Of a stretch of DNA of 64,000 bases, positions 12,086 through 23,710 are shown piece after piece. A model generated the notes under the pieces. It was not told the origin of the DNA and made no database searches. It saw only the letters and a program-made list of their open reading frames with translations. Position numbers and translations under genes: made by a program. Position 1 is the stretch's first letter. Each line of letters opens with the position of its first letter. Source of the stretch: Choanephora cucurbitarum (taxonomy: Eukaryota > Mucoromycota > Mucoromycetes > Mucorales > Choanephoraceae); NCBI GenBank assembly GCA_025331435.1, contig JAIWNI010000008.1:124001-188000 (forward strand). The letters run 5' to 3'.

Positions 12086-13366
12086 ATGGCGACACGGAGT
12101 AGAACACTCTTGTTTCTTCAATACAGAAACTCATATGCACGAACACAAAGCTCAGCACCTCATTTCTCTGCTGGCCTTTCTGAAACTGAAGGACTGATAG
12201 AGAGTTCGGACAATGTGATTGAGATGTCTGTCTTGCCTCCTCAATGGTAAAAACTCCTCTTTTTCTTTTTTCTTCTGTCTGTCTATATCTTTCAGCCAAC
12301 TCTAACTTGCACTTGTCATTAGGGTAGACATTGTAGACGAAGTAGATGAAGCACTCGACTTGATTAAAGATAAAAGTAAGAAAAGCTCATGTTAGACTAG
12401 ACTCAGCTTCTAACTAGTCCGAAAGTTACAAAGCTGGAAGGAATGCATCGAAAACATTTGTTGCCGGGATTTGATGATAGAACAGCCGATGAAGCAGCCA
12501 TTGAAGCATTGACACAGGAAATTACCAGTGTAAAGAAGATGAGAGCATATAGGAAAGGATTTGCTTTATAACTGATGAAAAAAGGGGAAAATGTTAGGAA
12601 TTCTATCGTATTAAGCGAGAAATCCAACGTATACGAGTGGGCGTGAATGACTCAGATCAAGAGGATAGACTGGCTAGAAACATTCAGACCAGTCTAGCAA
12701 CAAAAGTCCAAGATGTCTCTTCTAGTTTCAGGAAACAGCAATCAACTTATTTACAAAGTAGGATTAAAAAAAAAAGACATTGTTTATGCGGTATTATTGA
12801 ATGACTTGCTCTTTAGAATTACAAGGACAGGAAAACAGAAAAGCAGATATCTTGGGCTTAGAGACAGATTTAAGCAATGAAGCAGCCGAGTTGTTGTTAG
12901 ATGAAGATGTGCAAGTGGTAAGAACAAAAGAAAAACTGAATGTTCTCTGTGAAACTGAAGGTATGACAATTAGGGCTTTACCGAATCTCAATTGGCTGTG
13001 ATGGAATCCAATGAGGCAGTGATCGATCAAAGGGAACGCGAAGTGAATCAGATAGCAAAGTCCATTCATCAATTGGCCGAGATCTTTAGAGATCTACAGA
13101 CACTGGTGATCGATCAAGGCTCTATACTAGACCGAATTGACTATAATATCGAACAGACAAATCTACAGGTAAAAGAAGCTGTGGTGGAACTGGATAAGGT
13201 CAGTATATGATGATTGTTATCTTCAGTCTAAACCAACTGACCATCTTTTTGTTTATAGGGCTCACGTTATCAAAATAAGACCAGAAAGCGTAAACTGATG
13301 TTACTGCTTATTTTGGTTATTATGCTGTTGATTGTCATACTGATTGTAAAACCCAAAAGACGGTAA
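12086..13366 (+). CDS. TLG2: t-SNARE Tlg2 / syntaxin-16
   Basis: Qa-SNARE of the trans-Golgi network and endosomes, driving fusion of endosome-derived vesicles. Seven exons (12086-12246, 12323-12375, 12426-12529, 12598-12757, 12826-12917, 12974-13198, 13259-13366) give an uninterrupted 300 aa protein. The N-terminus MATRSRTLLFLQYRNSY is the Tlg2/syntaxin-16 N-peptide, which in the family binds the Sec1/Munc18 protein Vps45. Then come the Habc region (WVDIVDEVDEALDLIKDK, KHLLPGFDD, EITSEFYRIKREIQ), the SNARE motif (GFTESQLAVMESNEAVIDQ through EIFRDLQTLVIDQGSILDRI, with the layer Gln in DQGSILDR), and a C-terminal tail anchor (LMLLLILVIMLLIVILIV) ending KPKRR. Exon 3 and exon 5 acceptors were chosen because only they preserve frame. 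Confidence 0.93.
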
Positions 13367-13410
13367 ATCAACTACCCACTGTAATAATAATAAATCTTTG
13401 ATATCCATTT

Positions 13411-15791
13411 TTATTTATCTCTTCTAATGGTTTCTTTTTTTCTCTTGTAAATGGGTATGGGTTCTATCTTGACATCTGATTTCTTGGACTTAAACCAATG
13501 CCCAAGTGTAGATTGCTTCATTGCTTTCAACCAGATTTGTTGCTTTGTTTCCTGAGGAACTAACAGCAAAAATGAATTCTCGCGAAGTTGCTTTCGAGCC
13601 AAGTATTCTTCAGGCGTTAAGTTTGCTATCACTGTAGAAGATGTATATTGACTCTGTTTACTATGAGGTGTTGTGTTCATTGATCTTGGATGAGAAGTGC
13701 GGCTGTTTAATAACCGATTTTGATGAGCAAGTTCATGATGATCATTGTCATAGTACCGAATGTGGCCAGATGAAGTAAAGGTAGAAGGCGTTGAGAACTG
13801 AAAGATATTGTTGTAAATAGCTTCATAGACCTTATTGTCTTGGTATGTCTGCTGTACTTCACGCTTGAATTCTTCTGCTTCACTCATGCAAGAAGAAGGC
13901 GCCTTGTGCGGCTCTAGCGGGTTGCTTGATATAGTGTCATCTTGTTGGTTGGGGCTGTCGTTTGGCATTCTAGGATCAAATGTGTCTCTTGTCTGAAGAG
14001 GTAATTTCTCTCGCTTTCTATCGGATAGATCCACGACAGACTGGATGGATCTGTAGGAACCTTCGGGTGTATTGAATTGATCATCTTGAATGGAACTAGA
14101 GGCCGGTGATACTTGTTTAGAGACATGGTAGATCTGATAAAGTTTAGGATTACCATCTAGCCATTGTGAGATAGGCTCATGACGATCTGATTCAATTGAA
14201 AAACTCTTGAAAGATTCCGAATCGAGTCCAGCAGGCACAACAAGCTCAATGCTCTCGGTATCAGAAAGAAGAAATTGGCTATCCCAAGGTGGCATCAGTT
14301 CAACTCGCCATTGATACTCTTTGCCATGCTGAGCATTTTGAGCATCTGCAAGTCGTTCCAGATAGACGATAGAATTGAATTCCTCATCTAAACGATCTAC
14401 TATGGGACTTGACGGTGACTGTGTTTGGCTACTGACAGCGGTAGGTTGAGTGCTATTGGAGGCAGATGGGTCCAGATGAGAAGAGCGGTTTGTGCTGGCG
14501 ATGCTGGAAAGAGACTGGATCGATTCGATTGAATTGTTAAGGAGGGGTGAATGTGTTTGGGGTAGATACGATCTTTCTGTGCGTAAATAAAGCCCATCTT
14601 GAGAAAGTGTGATGATATCTCCATCATTAAGACATCTGAGTTGATGAATGATTGAATCGAAATGAATAGGAGCATCCTTTTTTGCAGAATGCTGAAGAGT
14701 AGAGAGGGCCCATCCCTGGCCATGCAAGTTGTTGAGTGAAGCATGCTCTATAGGGCTTAGCTGGATAGGTTGATGATGGAGCGGTCTGGTGGTATCCTTT
14801 GTCAAAAGAAGAGCCAACGAGTCATTTTCGGGTAATATCCATGCCTTTGTGTCCGTAAAGACAAAGGGAGCATGAGAAGTCGTCTGAAATGTCCAGAGAA
14901 GGTTTGAAGGCTGAGTCTCAGCACTGTTGAGCATCTGGATAGACAAGGTATCTGTCTTGGCTAGATAAGTGTTTGTCTTGACATTGCAGAGTCGAAATGG
15001 ACATGTATACATCACCAGTGGTGTGAAATAGCGAATGATGTCGATCATAAAATCCCTTGCTGCATGATGAGATTCAGGGAAAAACTCATAAAGAGGCCGA
15101 AGTTGTGCTCGCCAAAGCTTGTAACGAGGTCCTTCTGCCAGCTAAAAGAAAAAAAGTCCATTCAATACAAAGAAATGATTTGGTTGTATAAAGCAGCTTA
15201 CATGGTTGTGTTCTTGCTGCTTAAATTCTAATTCACATGTAAGAAAGCTAGATTGTATGACATGCGATAACCATACGTACCTAAATAAAGTTTCTCTGGC
15301 CACAAGAAGCCAAATTTAGTCCAGATCAAGTACAGCTTGTCCCATGACTTTTGAGGTTGAAGAGGCCAATGCCCTCTTGCCTCATCAAGATCATCTTCAA
15401 AATCCTGAGTGAGTCGAGCAATCTGGTTCATTTGAACGAGAGCTGTTGCCCTGAAGGACAGTGCATGTAATTTCTTTTGACTTTCTTCACAGATCAAAGA
15501 GGAATCCTTTGAACTCTTGAGGATAGAGTAACAGACTGAAAGGGATTTTATGGTAATTGTGTCATACGGGTTCGAGACACCTGATTGAACCAGATTCTCT
15601 GTCCATTTCGACTGTGTTGCCATCGAGAACTGGCTTTTACTTAATTCTTTTATCGTGCCTATCTCTGGTACTGACTGATGAACAAAGCATGCTTCTGTAG
15701 CAAGTAAACCAGTGAGCGATATGCCCAGATTCCAATCTTTTATTTCGCTTAATATCTTTCTTCGAACCAATTTATCTTGATGTTCTGTCAT
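13411..15791 (-). CDS. uncharacterised protein, about 750 aa
   Basis: I do not recognise this family. Three exons are supported: the first starts at ATG 15791-15789 (MTEHQDKLVRRKILSEIKDW), a short 26 nt exon encodes EFKQQEHNH, and a long exon begins LAEGPRYKLWRAQLRPLYEF. Splicing at GT...AG sites keeps one frame throughout, which supports a real gene. The N-terminal ~200 residues are mixed helical with an aromatic stretch (KLYLIWTKFGFLWPEKLYL). The middle has beta-rich repeats (FRLCNVKTNTYLAK, WILPENDSLALLL, GDIITLSQDGLYLRTER) that could be a beta-trefoil or MIR-like fold, but this is a guess. The rest is Ser/Thr/Gln-rich with a basic end (IYKRKKETIRRDK). No signal peptide or clear membrane span is seen. 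It converges with TLG2 (44 bp apart) and diverges from the kinase gene. Confidence 0.72.
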
Positions 15792-16360
15792 TTTTGTTTT
15801 TGGCTTAGTGGAAAAGTAAAACAAAAAAAAGAAAACAAGAGAAAAGAAGGCAGCAAGAAGGGAGAAAAGGATGGCCTATGTTGTGAGACCATAGTCGTGA
15901 CTGTCTGAAGATGATGTTTACACTTTCTTTTTTTGTGCTTACTATGGATTCTTTCAGTAGGCTTGTGTCTGAAGGATATATCGTTTACTTGATTTTCTCT
16001 CTCTTTTTTTCTTTCTTTCTTTCTTTTTTGTTGGTTGCTTACTTTTTGTATGCATCTATTTTACAGAAATCTGTAAATGAAATCGTTTTATGCAAATCCT
16101 CATTGTTCTTTCAATAATTGAACAAATAATTACTAAATATAGTAAACCATCTGTCCCTTTTTTTTTCAGCACTCTTTTTTTTTTTTAGGCTGGCATGATG
16201 AAATAATAGTCAGGTAATAGGTTATACTGATTTCTCTTTTAGATAAGAAAAAAAGAAAAAGAAGAAGAAGAAGAGCTTAAGACAGATACACTGGCTTGAT
16301 TTAAAATCTTCAATAACTGTGTGGCTGTATTTTTTTTTTCTTGGTTTTTTTTTTCAACTT
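15792..16360. promoter_or_regulatory. divergent promoter spacer
   Basis: The spacer lies between the uncharacterised minus-strand gene and the plus-strand inositol kinase gene. It contains CTTT-type simple repeats around 16000-16030, a GAA-repeat stretch near 16258-16274 and long T runs just before the kinase ATG. This matches the T/CT-rich leaders seen before other genes in the window. Confidence 0.45.
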
Positions 16361-17371
16361 ATGAAATCTGACTCATTAGTCCATTTCAAGCAACAAGTTG
16401 CTGGTCACGATAAGCTCATGTCGATACCCTCAAACGATCTCATACTCATCAAGCCTTGTACAAAGAAGGAGTATGACTTTTACCAAGATGCACTCAACTT
16501 TCCTGACTTTTTAGAACTCATTCCAGAATGCTACGGTACACTGAGAGCAGCGACTGAAAAGGAAATAACCATGTTAGAGAGTTCTGAGGAATTAAGCGAG
16601 ACGATCAAGATAGATACCACTCAGAACGATATGCAAAACTTATGTCTAGAGAACATTTTACATGGATTTACTCGACCTTGTATACTCGACTTAAAGATGG
16701 GTTCGTTGCTCTATGATAATACTGCCACAGAAGAAAAAAGGCAACGTATGATTCAGCATTCCTTGACAACAACCTCAAGTGCGCTAGGATTAAGGATTTG
16801 TGGGATGAAAGTGTATGATTCGGTTGAACGCAAATATGCCACCTATCCAAAGGCATTTGGCAAATCGCGTACAAAAGATACCATTTTAGATGCCTTGATG
16901 GCCTATCTCTTTCCTACTTCTCATTATGGCAAGGAGACTGAATCCTATAGAACATATCAAGATGACACTGACACAATAGAAAATGCTGTTCATCAAAAGA
17001 TACCCACAAAATACATACAATGGGTCATTGAATGCTTTATTGACACTCTAACTGAAATAAGAGAAGCTGTTATAGAACACCCCAATCTCGAACTGATTGG
17101 TTCGTCTCTTTTGTTTGTCTATGAAGGAGACCGATCGGCAGCAGACGCCACTTGGAAATTCATGCTAAATGAAGATAAACAAAAAGAAAACAGTCAAGCA
17201 GATACAGAAGAAGACGAAAATGCACCCAAAATGTGTGATGTCCGATTAATTGATTTTGCTCATTCAAGCTGGCATGCTAGCCGAGAAACACAAGATCCAG
17301 AGCTGATCAAAGGCTTTGACAATATGCTTGAATTATTAGAAGCTTGTCTTCAAAGACAGCAAACCATTTAA
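16361..17371 (+). CDS. ARG82: inositol polyphosphate multikinase (Arg82/Ipk2/IPMK)
   Basis: Inositol phosphate kinase that phosphorylates Ins(1,4,5)P3 to IP4 and IP5, feeding IP6 and pyrophosphate synthesis and, in yeast, transcription control. The single-exon 336 aa frame carries the IPK family signature PCILDLKMGSLLYD (the PxxxDxKxG motif), a TSSALGLRICGMKVYD block, the SSLLFVYEGD block, and the C-terminal metal and nucleotide-binding motif DVRLIDFAHS. The ATG at 16361 is the first ATG of the frame; upstream in-frame sequence is T-rich leader. Length is close to yeast Arg82 (about 355 aa). No acidic D/N-rich tract like that of yeast Arg82 is present. Confidence 0.92.
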   Translation: MKSDSLVHFKQQVAGHDKLMSIPSNDLILIKPCTKKEYDFYQDALNFPDFLELIPECYGTLRAATEKEITMLESSEELSETIKIDTTQNDMQNLCLENILHGFTRPCILDLKMGSLLYDNTATEEKRQRMIQHSLTTTSSALGLRICGMKVYDSVERKYATYPKAFGKSRTKDTILDALMAYLFPTSHYGKETESYRTYQDDTDTIENAVHQKIPTKYIQWVIECFIDTLTEIREAVIEHPNLELIGSSLLFVYEGDRSAADATWKFMLNEDKQKENSQADTEEDENAPKMCDVRLIDFAHSSWHASRETQDPELIKGFDNMLELLEACLQRQQTI

Positions 17372-17500
17372 AATCGCGTTCATAATGAAAATAAGCGCGT
17401 TTCGTACTTTTAAATAAAAGCCTTTTTTTTTGGATTCGCGATTTCTTTTTTTTTTCTTCTTTTTTCTTTATATTCATCACACAACTAAATAAAAATAAAG

Positions 17501-20500
17501 ATGGTTAGCTTAATGATAACAAGCAGTGATGATGAAGACCAAGTCCGGCCAATAAGAAGAGCAAGAAAATTGAAAAGAGTTATCCATCATATTAGTAGCA
17601 GTAGTAGCAGTGAAGACGAAGACAAGGTCCCGCTAAATCAAAGAAAAGCAGCAAGGCAGACTACTAAAGACAAGCTCAAGACACTGGACACAAAAGAATC
17701 AACCGAACCAGCAGAACCGATTCCCTTACAGAAGCCACCAGCTACACCAAAAGCTCAAAGCCCAGCCAAGAAGCAAAAACCAAATACCTCCATTACTGAG
17801 CAGTTTGAGTCATCCAAGCGTGTCTTTAGTCTGAACCAGAGAACACGAAATCGATCAAACGAAGAGTACGGTCTATTATCCAAAGCACGCTTACATCATC
17901 AAGCACTGGCCAACCAAAAATCAAGAGAGTCTGTTGCTGATCTTTCAAAAGTGACTGCTGCGCAATCAAATCATGCAAAGCAGAAATCAGCAATCATCCC
18001 TCCTCCTCCACCTTCGCCTTTCAATGGATTCAAGAGACCTATGACCCCCCCTGTTTTTTCTGCTCAATCCGAGCCCAAAAAATTATCGCAGGCACCCTCT
18101 GACGCAAATGAGTCTAAAACGCCGTCAATCACGTTACCTCCTTCCTCATCCCCTGTTCCCACGGATGGATTGAAGGTTCCTATGGCCCCTCCTATGTCAC
18201 AGCCTATGGGTCCTCCTATGTCACAGCCTATGGGTCCTCCTATGTCACAGCCTATGGGTCCTCCTATGTCACAGCCTATGGGTCCTCCTATGTCACAGCC
18301 TATGGGTCCTCCGATGGGTCCCCCTTCATCAGGCGCATCTGCAGCTTCAACGGACTTTTTCATTAGCCGACTCTCACACTACATTAAATGTATCTGTGAA
18401 GATCTTAGCCTATACCAAATGACAAAAAGAAAAACAAAAGGCTCTGTCTTGGTGTTCGGTGACAAAGACAGTGATCTTCCATTGCTTGACTTTCAAGTCA
18501 CTCGTCTGTTTGGCGATAAGGTCTCTCAAGTCATTCGCCGCCATCAAAACCTAGATAGCATTGACATGGATCAATTTAGCAGAGTCATCAAACTGATGGA
18601 AAACACAGTTATCTATGCTTCTGATCTTGATGTCATTGATTATCATGAAAAACACCCCGAAGACACTGATACTGTATATAATATGCTCGAAAAGATCAAT
18701 CAGGCGTTTGAGACATGCTCTGTATTATTTGAAATCATTACAAGCTGCAAACTTGATAAGAAATATGTCTCCCATGAACTGATTGTTAACTGTTTACACT
18801 TTATCAAGAATCAACTTGATTATACCATATACCCATTACTTGATCAATCTGATGCTGAAGACAGCTTATCATGTAAGTCATAAATGATTCCTATGCTCTC
18901 ATAATCTAATTTACCTTCTCTTTAGTGACATCAAGTGCTTATTTATTGCATCAGAAGATTCAATCTTCATCACAAAAACAATCTGTATCTTCCATGATTC
19001 CCCACTTAATCCGTATCTTCCGTCGTCTTCTCTTGTATATCTCAACAGAAGCTCTAGATGATGATGTCCTTGTCATCTTTGCCTATATCAGTATGGGTCC
19101 TTTCTTCCATGACTGTCTTTGTCCCCAACAATCTGTGCTACTGCAGCAAACAAAGAATAATGAAGAAGTCAAGTTTAACCCCTATGAACAGCTCAAGTTC
19201 TATGCACTAGATATCTTGAAACACTTGTTCAGCAAATACCCTAAGCACCGCCGTTGGATATTTGAAGAAATCCTAACAAGTCTTGGCTCTCTAACTACTA
19301 TGGATGGCACTCGAAAGTACCGACTGAAAGACAATCAAACTATTCATGTCATGAGTGCTCTCTTTATGCAGTTGGTCCAATGCAGTGCTTCTATTGACAA
19401 TCTCACATCCCACAAAACCTGGTACAAAAAATGGAATATCAAATACCAAAAGGCAGTAAAGACTGGAGATCAAGATGAAATCAAGCTTCTGGATGACAAG
19501 TTACTCCATCGCGCTTCTGCTGCTTGGCAACAAAGTACAGAGTCTGCTACCAACAGTGCTTCTTATTTCCTTGAATTCCTCATGTCAAAGTAAGTCATTC
19601 AAAAAAACCTTATTTATTCAAATCACTCATTTTTTCTTTATTAGATGTAAAGCAAGAAGAACAGATGCCTATTCGTTGCAAGAATATAGAACTATCCTCG
19701 AACAAACCTTACAAGATATCCTTGCAGTGATGAATGATCCTGATTGGCCAGTGGCTGAGCTGATCATACGTGTACTTAGCCGTGTATTGATTGCATTGCT
19801 AGAAGGAAGCTCATCAGATCAGTATCTAAGGTCATTAGCTATTGAATGGCTTGGCATCATTGCAAGCAAACTCAAACTAGGCTACAAGAAACTCTCTGGT
19901 GACGACAACAGTTGCACACCCGAATGGATCCATGATCTAAACCAAAAGCTACCGCAACGTATCGACATGAAAACAGAACTTGCTTCTCTGCAGCTACTTA
20001 ACCAGTGCCGAAAACATGTGCTGGACTACGCAAAAACAGAGCGAGCCACATCAAGCACCATTGATTTCTACCTCTGCAACTGGGGCTTCATTGAATCAAT
20101 CATCTGGAAGAAATCAAATCAAGGCTATGAAATAAAGAAACCCAAAGCATCCAACGATGCAAAAGAAACAAACACGTCCCTGGAGGAAAATGAACAAGCT
20201 CAAGATAACACACTGATACAAGCATCAACTGCGGATGATACTCATTCACTGGCCATGGATGAGGACGAAGCAATTGACATCAAATGGCCCAAGGAAACAA
20301 ACACACTTTTCTCTGAGACATGCAAGCACTACTGGCTCTCCTGTATAGGTGTTGACAATTCTCTGCCCAGCCCAGGTTCTCCTTACGTCTTCCCTGAATT
20401 AACAAGATCAGACTACGTTTTGCTGAGCGAACTGCTGGCATCAAGACAGACCCTCTATACAAGCTATGACTTTATCTTGTCTGAAATCCTAATCTGCTTG

Positions 20501-23368
20501 GAAAAAGATGCTGTTGTCTATCGAACCAAATCTCTTCGTGCCATTGCTAAAATTGCCTCTGAAGTACCAGAAGTCTTAGAAGACAAACGTATCAATAGGG
20601 TTGTCCTTCAACGTATACATGACACCTCTCCTTCCGTAAGAGATGCTGCTATTGATGTCATGTCTCGATACCTTAACCGACTGGATACTATTCCTGAACA
20701 ACTCTACAAAATTATCAGTGCTCGTATTATGGTATGTCTTATCTAAGAAAAAAAAATATAATCTCTAACTGTTCTTCTATAGGATACTGCACTCAATGTA
20801 CGTAAACGCGTCATTAAATTACTAAGTTCGCTGTATTTCAAGTTTACAGACCCTCAATTGAAAATGAGCATTGCTTCCAAGATCATTCTGCGTATTGGAG
20901 ACAATGAAGTGTCTATCAGTCAACTCTCTTTGAAGACTACTCAAGATCTACTTTTTATGCCTTTCAAACACATCGAGAAGGATGGTAACGATTATCTAGG
21001 TTACTCATTCGCCAATTCCCCCAAGCAACGCAAACGAAAGATTGTTGAGCTAACCAGTATTATTATCGGTGCTGTCTCCAAGCTTGATTCTTCTGTTGCA
21101 GCCCAGAATGCAGCCTTGTCTCAAATTGTTCAAAAGGTAAATAAGAAAATAGAATTTTGGCCTGTTCATTGTCTCATTTTTTTAAACCTATAGACTATAT
21201 CTGAAGCTGATGAAAAGACCAAGGCTTGGTACCATAACATATTCCAATGGATTGTTGATTCTCTATTCGAAAGAATGATTGCGCTAGATGAAGAAGATAA
21301 CATGACCGAGTTTAACCATTCATTAATCACTGTTTATTCCTTTACCAAAGCATGTCCTCATTTGCTTCGCGAATCACACATATCTATGTTACAACCCTAT
21401 CTAAGTGTAGCCGACCAGGTAAGCCTCTTATGCCACTCTACTTTCTTTTTTATTAACATATTTTAACAAAAAAAAAATAGAAGGCAGACTGGACCAGAAT
21501 CCAATATATACTAACAATCTACCGTGATGTATTACCTTCTATCAAGCACCATAACCTCCAGTTTATCCAATCCACTGAACAAGTCATCATGCAGTTACTA
21601 AGCCGATGTCCTTTAAACATCATCCCAAGTGGTATATCTTGTCTATGTGTCATTGTAGATACTATATCGCATCGATACAATCTACTCATACGAATGCTTG
21701 GTTCCTGTATCAGTAAAGTATCAAACATAAAAACTAAGCGCCCTTTTTTTTTTTTTACTAAACCATCATTCTCTTATTATAGCCAAACTCAAACAAGTTC
21801 GCACTCTTATCACTGAAGGCAATGTTCAAAATGGTAAAGCATTTGGTGGTGTTCTAAAGATGTTAACGCTTTCTGGGCTCTTGTGCCAGCACTTTGAATT
21901 TGATAAAAGACGAAAAGAAAAGCCTACCGAAATGGAATCGCTTAACTTGGTCTATCGCGGAGATATGGATATTTTGGTGTTTGATACACTCAAGTTTTTT
22001 ACAAGTGACTATATGGACGAACTATCTCAAGATGGTATCCAGATGAGATTGACAGCCCTTCAAGGCCTAGGCTATTTCTATGCTTCCCATCCTACCTTTA
22101 TGATTTCAGAAGAAAGCACGCTTCTGATGGACACCGTCTTTGATCAAGGCACAACTAGTCTCAAGAAACAACTGATGCTTGTCTTCCAAGAGTTCCTGAT
22201 GGCCGAAGAGAAGCGAATTGGTAAACGCGAAAAAGAAGCTGGCACCTCTCTCTGGACCAAACAGATCGATGTCGATACGCTCCTGGGAAACACGGAAGAA
22301 TATGCAGAGCTAGGTGTCAATGGGTCATTGATGCAGCGTTACCTAAAGAAGATTCTTGATTGTGCTCTTGTGGGTTCCGAAGATCTACGGTATGCCGCTT
22401 TTGAAGTGGTGTCCTCTATAGTGCATCAAGGTCTAGCCAATCCTGTGCTCTGTATGTCTGCCATTGTCGCTGCTGAAACAAGCTCTGATGTGACACTTCG
22501 CAACAAGGCCTATTACCTACATCAATATGCGCATGACAAGTATGGTTCGTTACTGTACATACAGATGAGTGAGTATCTGATGGCCTCATTCGAATACCAA
22601 AAGCAACTGATGGGTGAATCAGCTAATGTACAAGGTTATACCTCTCGGAGCGGTGAGGCGGATGCTAAAATTGAACCGCTTCTAGGCTTGACGTTTTCGA
22701 TTCTAAAGGAGAAAAAGAAAATCAAGTTTGACTTTCTGCTATCATTGATCAAACCTTTTGATTTCGACATGAAGAGTACGGCAAATGAAGACATTCAGCT
22801 GGATTATCTCAAATATCTAGGCGAGAACATGATGGCCTTGGATCTTGCCACTTCTGATGAAGTACTCCACATGGTTTATGTGATGGATCGTATCCTGATG
22901 ACACTAGGTGCTGATTTGCTGTCCTATGTTCACTATCTGAAAAAGCAAGGCATCATTCAACCTGTCGACTTTGATGACGATGAACTAACTGAAGATCCAG
23001 ACCTTGATCTGATGGTCGCTGCCAAGCTTTGCGTTGCCATGTGTATTCTTATCCGAGTCAAGATACTATTAGTAGAGGTGTATGATATTCCTGACGAGTA
23101 ATGTATCACTTTATTGAATCTCTCTTGAGCAACATGATTAACCTTTTTTCTTGACTATAGTGAAATAAGACAATACAAGCCAAACAGCAGCAAGAAGGGA
23201 CGAGATATAACTCGAGATTTTGAAGGTCAACAGTGCATCGATTGGAGTGATCTCTATTATTATCAAAAAGGGCGGAACATGAACAAGTCAGCAGCTATGG
23301 ACGCATGTTTGAAGTTTGAACATCTCTTGATGAATGATACAACAGCAGGTGTAGCTGAGGTTACCTAG
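17501..23368 (+). CDS. SCC2: cohesin loader subunit SCC2 / NIPBL (Mis4)
   Basis: HEAT-repeat protein that with Scc4/MAU2 loads cohesin onto chromosomes and stimulates its ATPase. Eight exons (17501-18872, 18926-19589, 19645-20731, 20783-21136, 21194-21418, 21481-21712, 21783-23097, 23161-23368) join in one frame to 1818 aa. Residues 1-220 are disordered, basic and Ser-rich (acidic Ser cluster ISSSSSSEDED), followed by an eight-residue PMSQPMGP tandem repeat. The HEAT region carries NIPBL hallmarks: a YRTILEQTLQDILAVMNDPDWP block, KDAVVYRTKSLRAIAKIA, DTSPSVRDAAIDVMSRYL, DTALNVRKRVIKLLSSLY, and the C-terminal DEIRQYKP segment. The long N-terminus fits the usual Scc4-binding region. The stop codon lies about 10 bp before transposon-associated minisatellites, so its 3' UTR is made of repeat DNA. 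Confidence 0.93.
18191..18310 (+). repeat. coding minisatellite in SCC2 (24 nt x 5)
   Basis: Five perfect tandem copies of a 24 nt unit each encode PMSQPMGP, inside the disordered N-terminal part of SCC2, with a partial degenerate unit after. Copies are identical at the DNA level, so the array is young or homogenised and likely to vary in copy number. Confidence 0.95.
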
Positions 23369-23373
23369 TATCC

Positions 23374-23600
23374 AAGGAAAAACAAAAACAAAATGTTGTC
23401 AAAAGAAAAACAAAAACAAAATGTTGTCAAAAGGAAAACAAAAACAAAATGTTGTTAGAAGAAAGAAAGGCAAAAGTCCTATGTTATAAAGAAAAAAAGG
23501 CAAAAGCCCTGTGTCAAAAAAAAAGGCAAAAGTCCTTTGTTACACATGAAACAAAAATCAATAAACAACAAAAAGGCAAAAGTCCTTTGTTAATATAAAG
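23374..23600. repeat. two minisatellites at the SCC2 / Helitron-like junction
   Basis: Array A (23374-23459) has three copies of a ~27 nt A-rich unit containing ACAAAATGTTGT. Array B has four copies of GGCAAAAGTCCT (starting 23469, 23499, 23525, 23575), mostly followed by a TGTTA-type tail, at irregular spacing. Both lie between the SCC2 stop and the 3' end of the helicase-endonuclease gene. Helentron-type elements often carry internal tandem repeats near an end, so these may be part of that element; this is inference. One inverted copy of the B unit occurs at 62951-62968. Confidence 0.85.
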
Positions 23601-23710
23601 AAGAAAAAGCGCTGTTTTGATTAAAGGTAAAGGTCAATTATATAAAGCAGTTAAGACACTAAAGAGTCTTTTGTGGGCTTTTTTTGAATGTCTGAGCCAA
23701 TTAAAATAGT

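Noticed and set aside
18064..18363. Long antisense frame with GGPIGCDI repeats
   Set aside because: It is the mirror of the SCC2 PMSQPMGP minisatellite, open only because the repeat has no stops.
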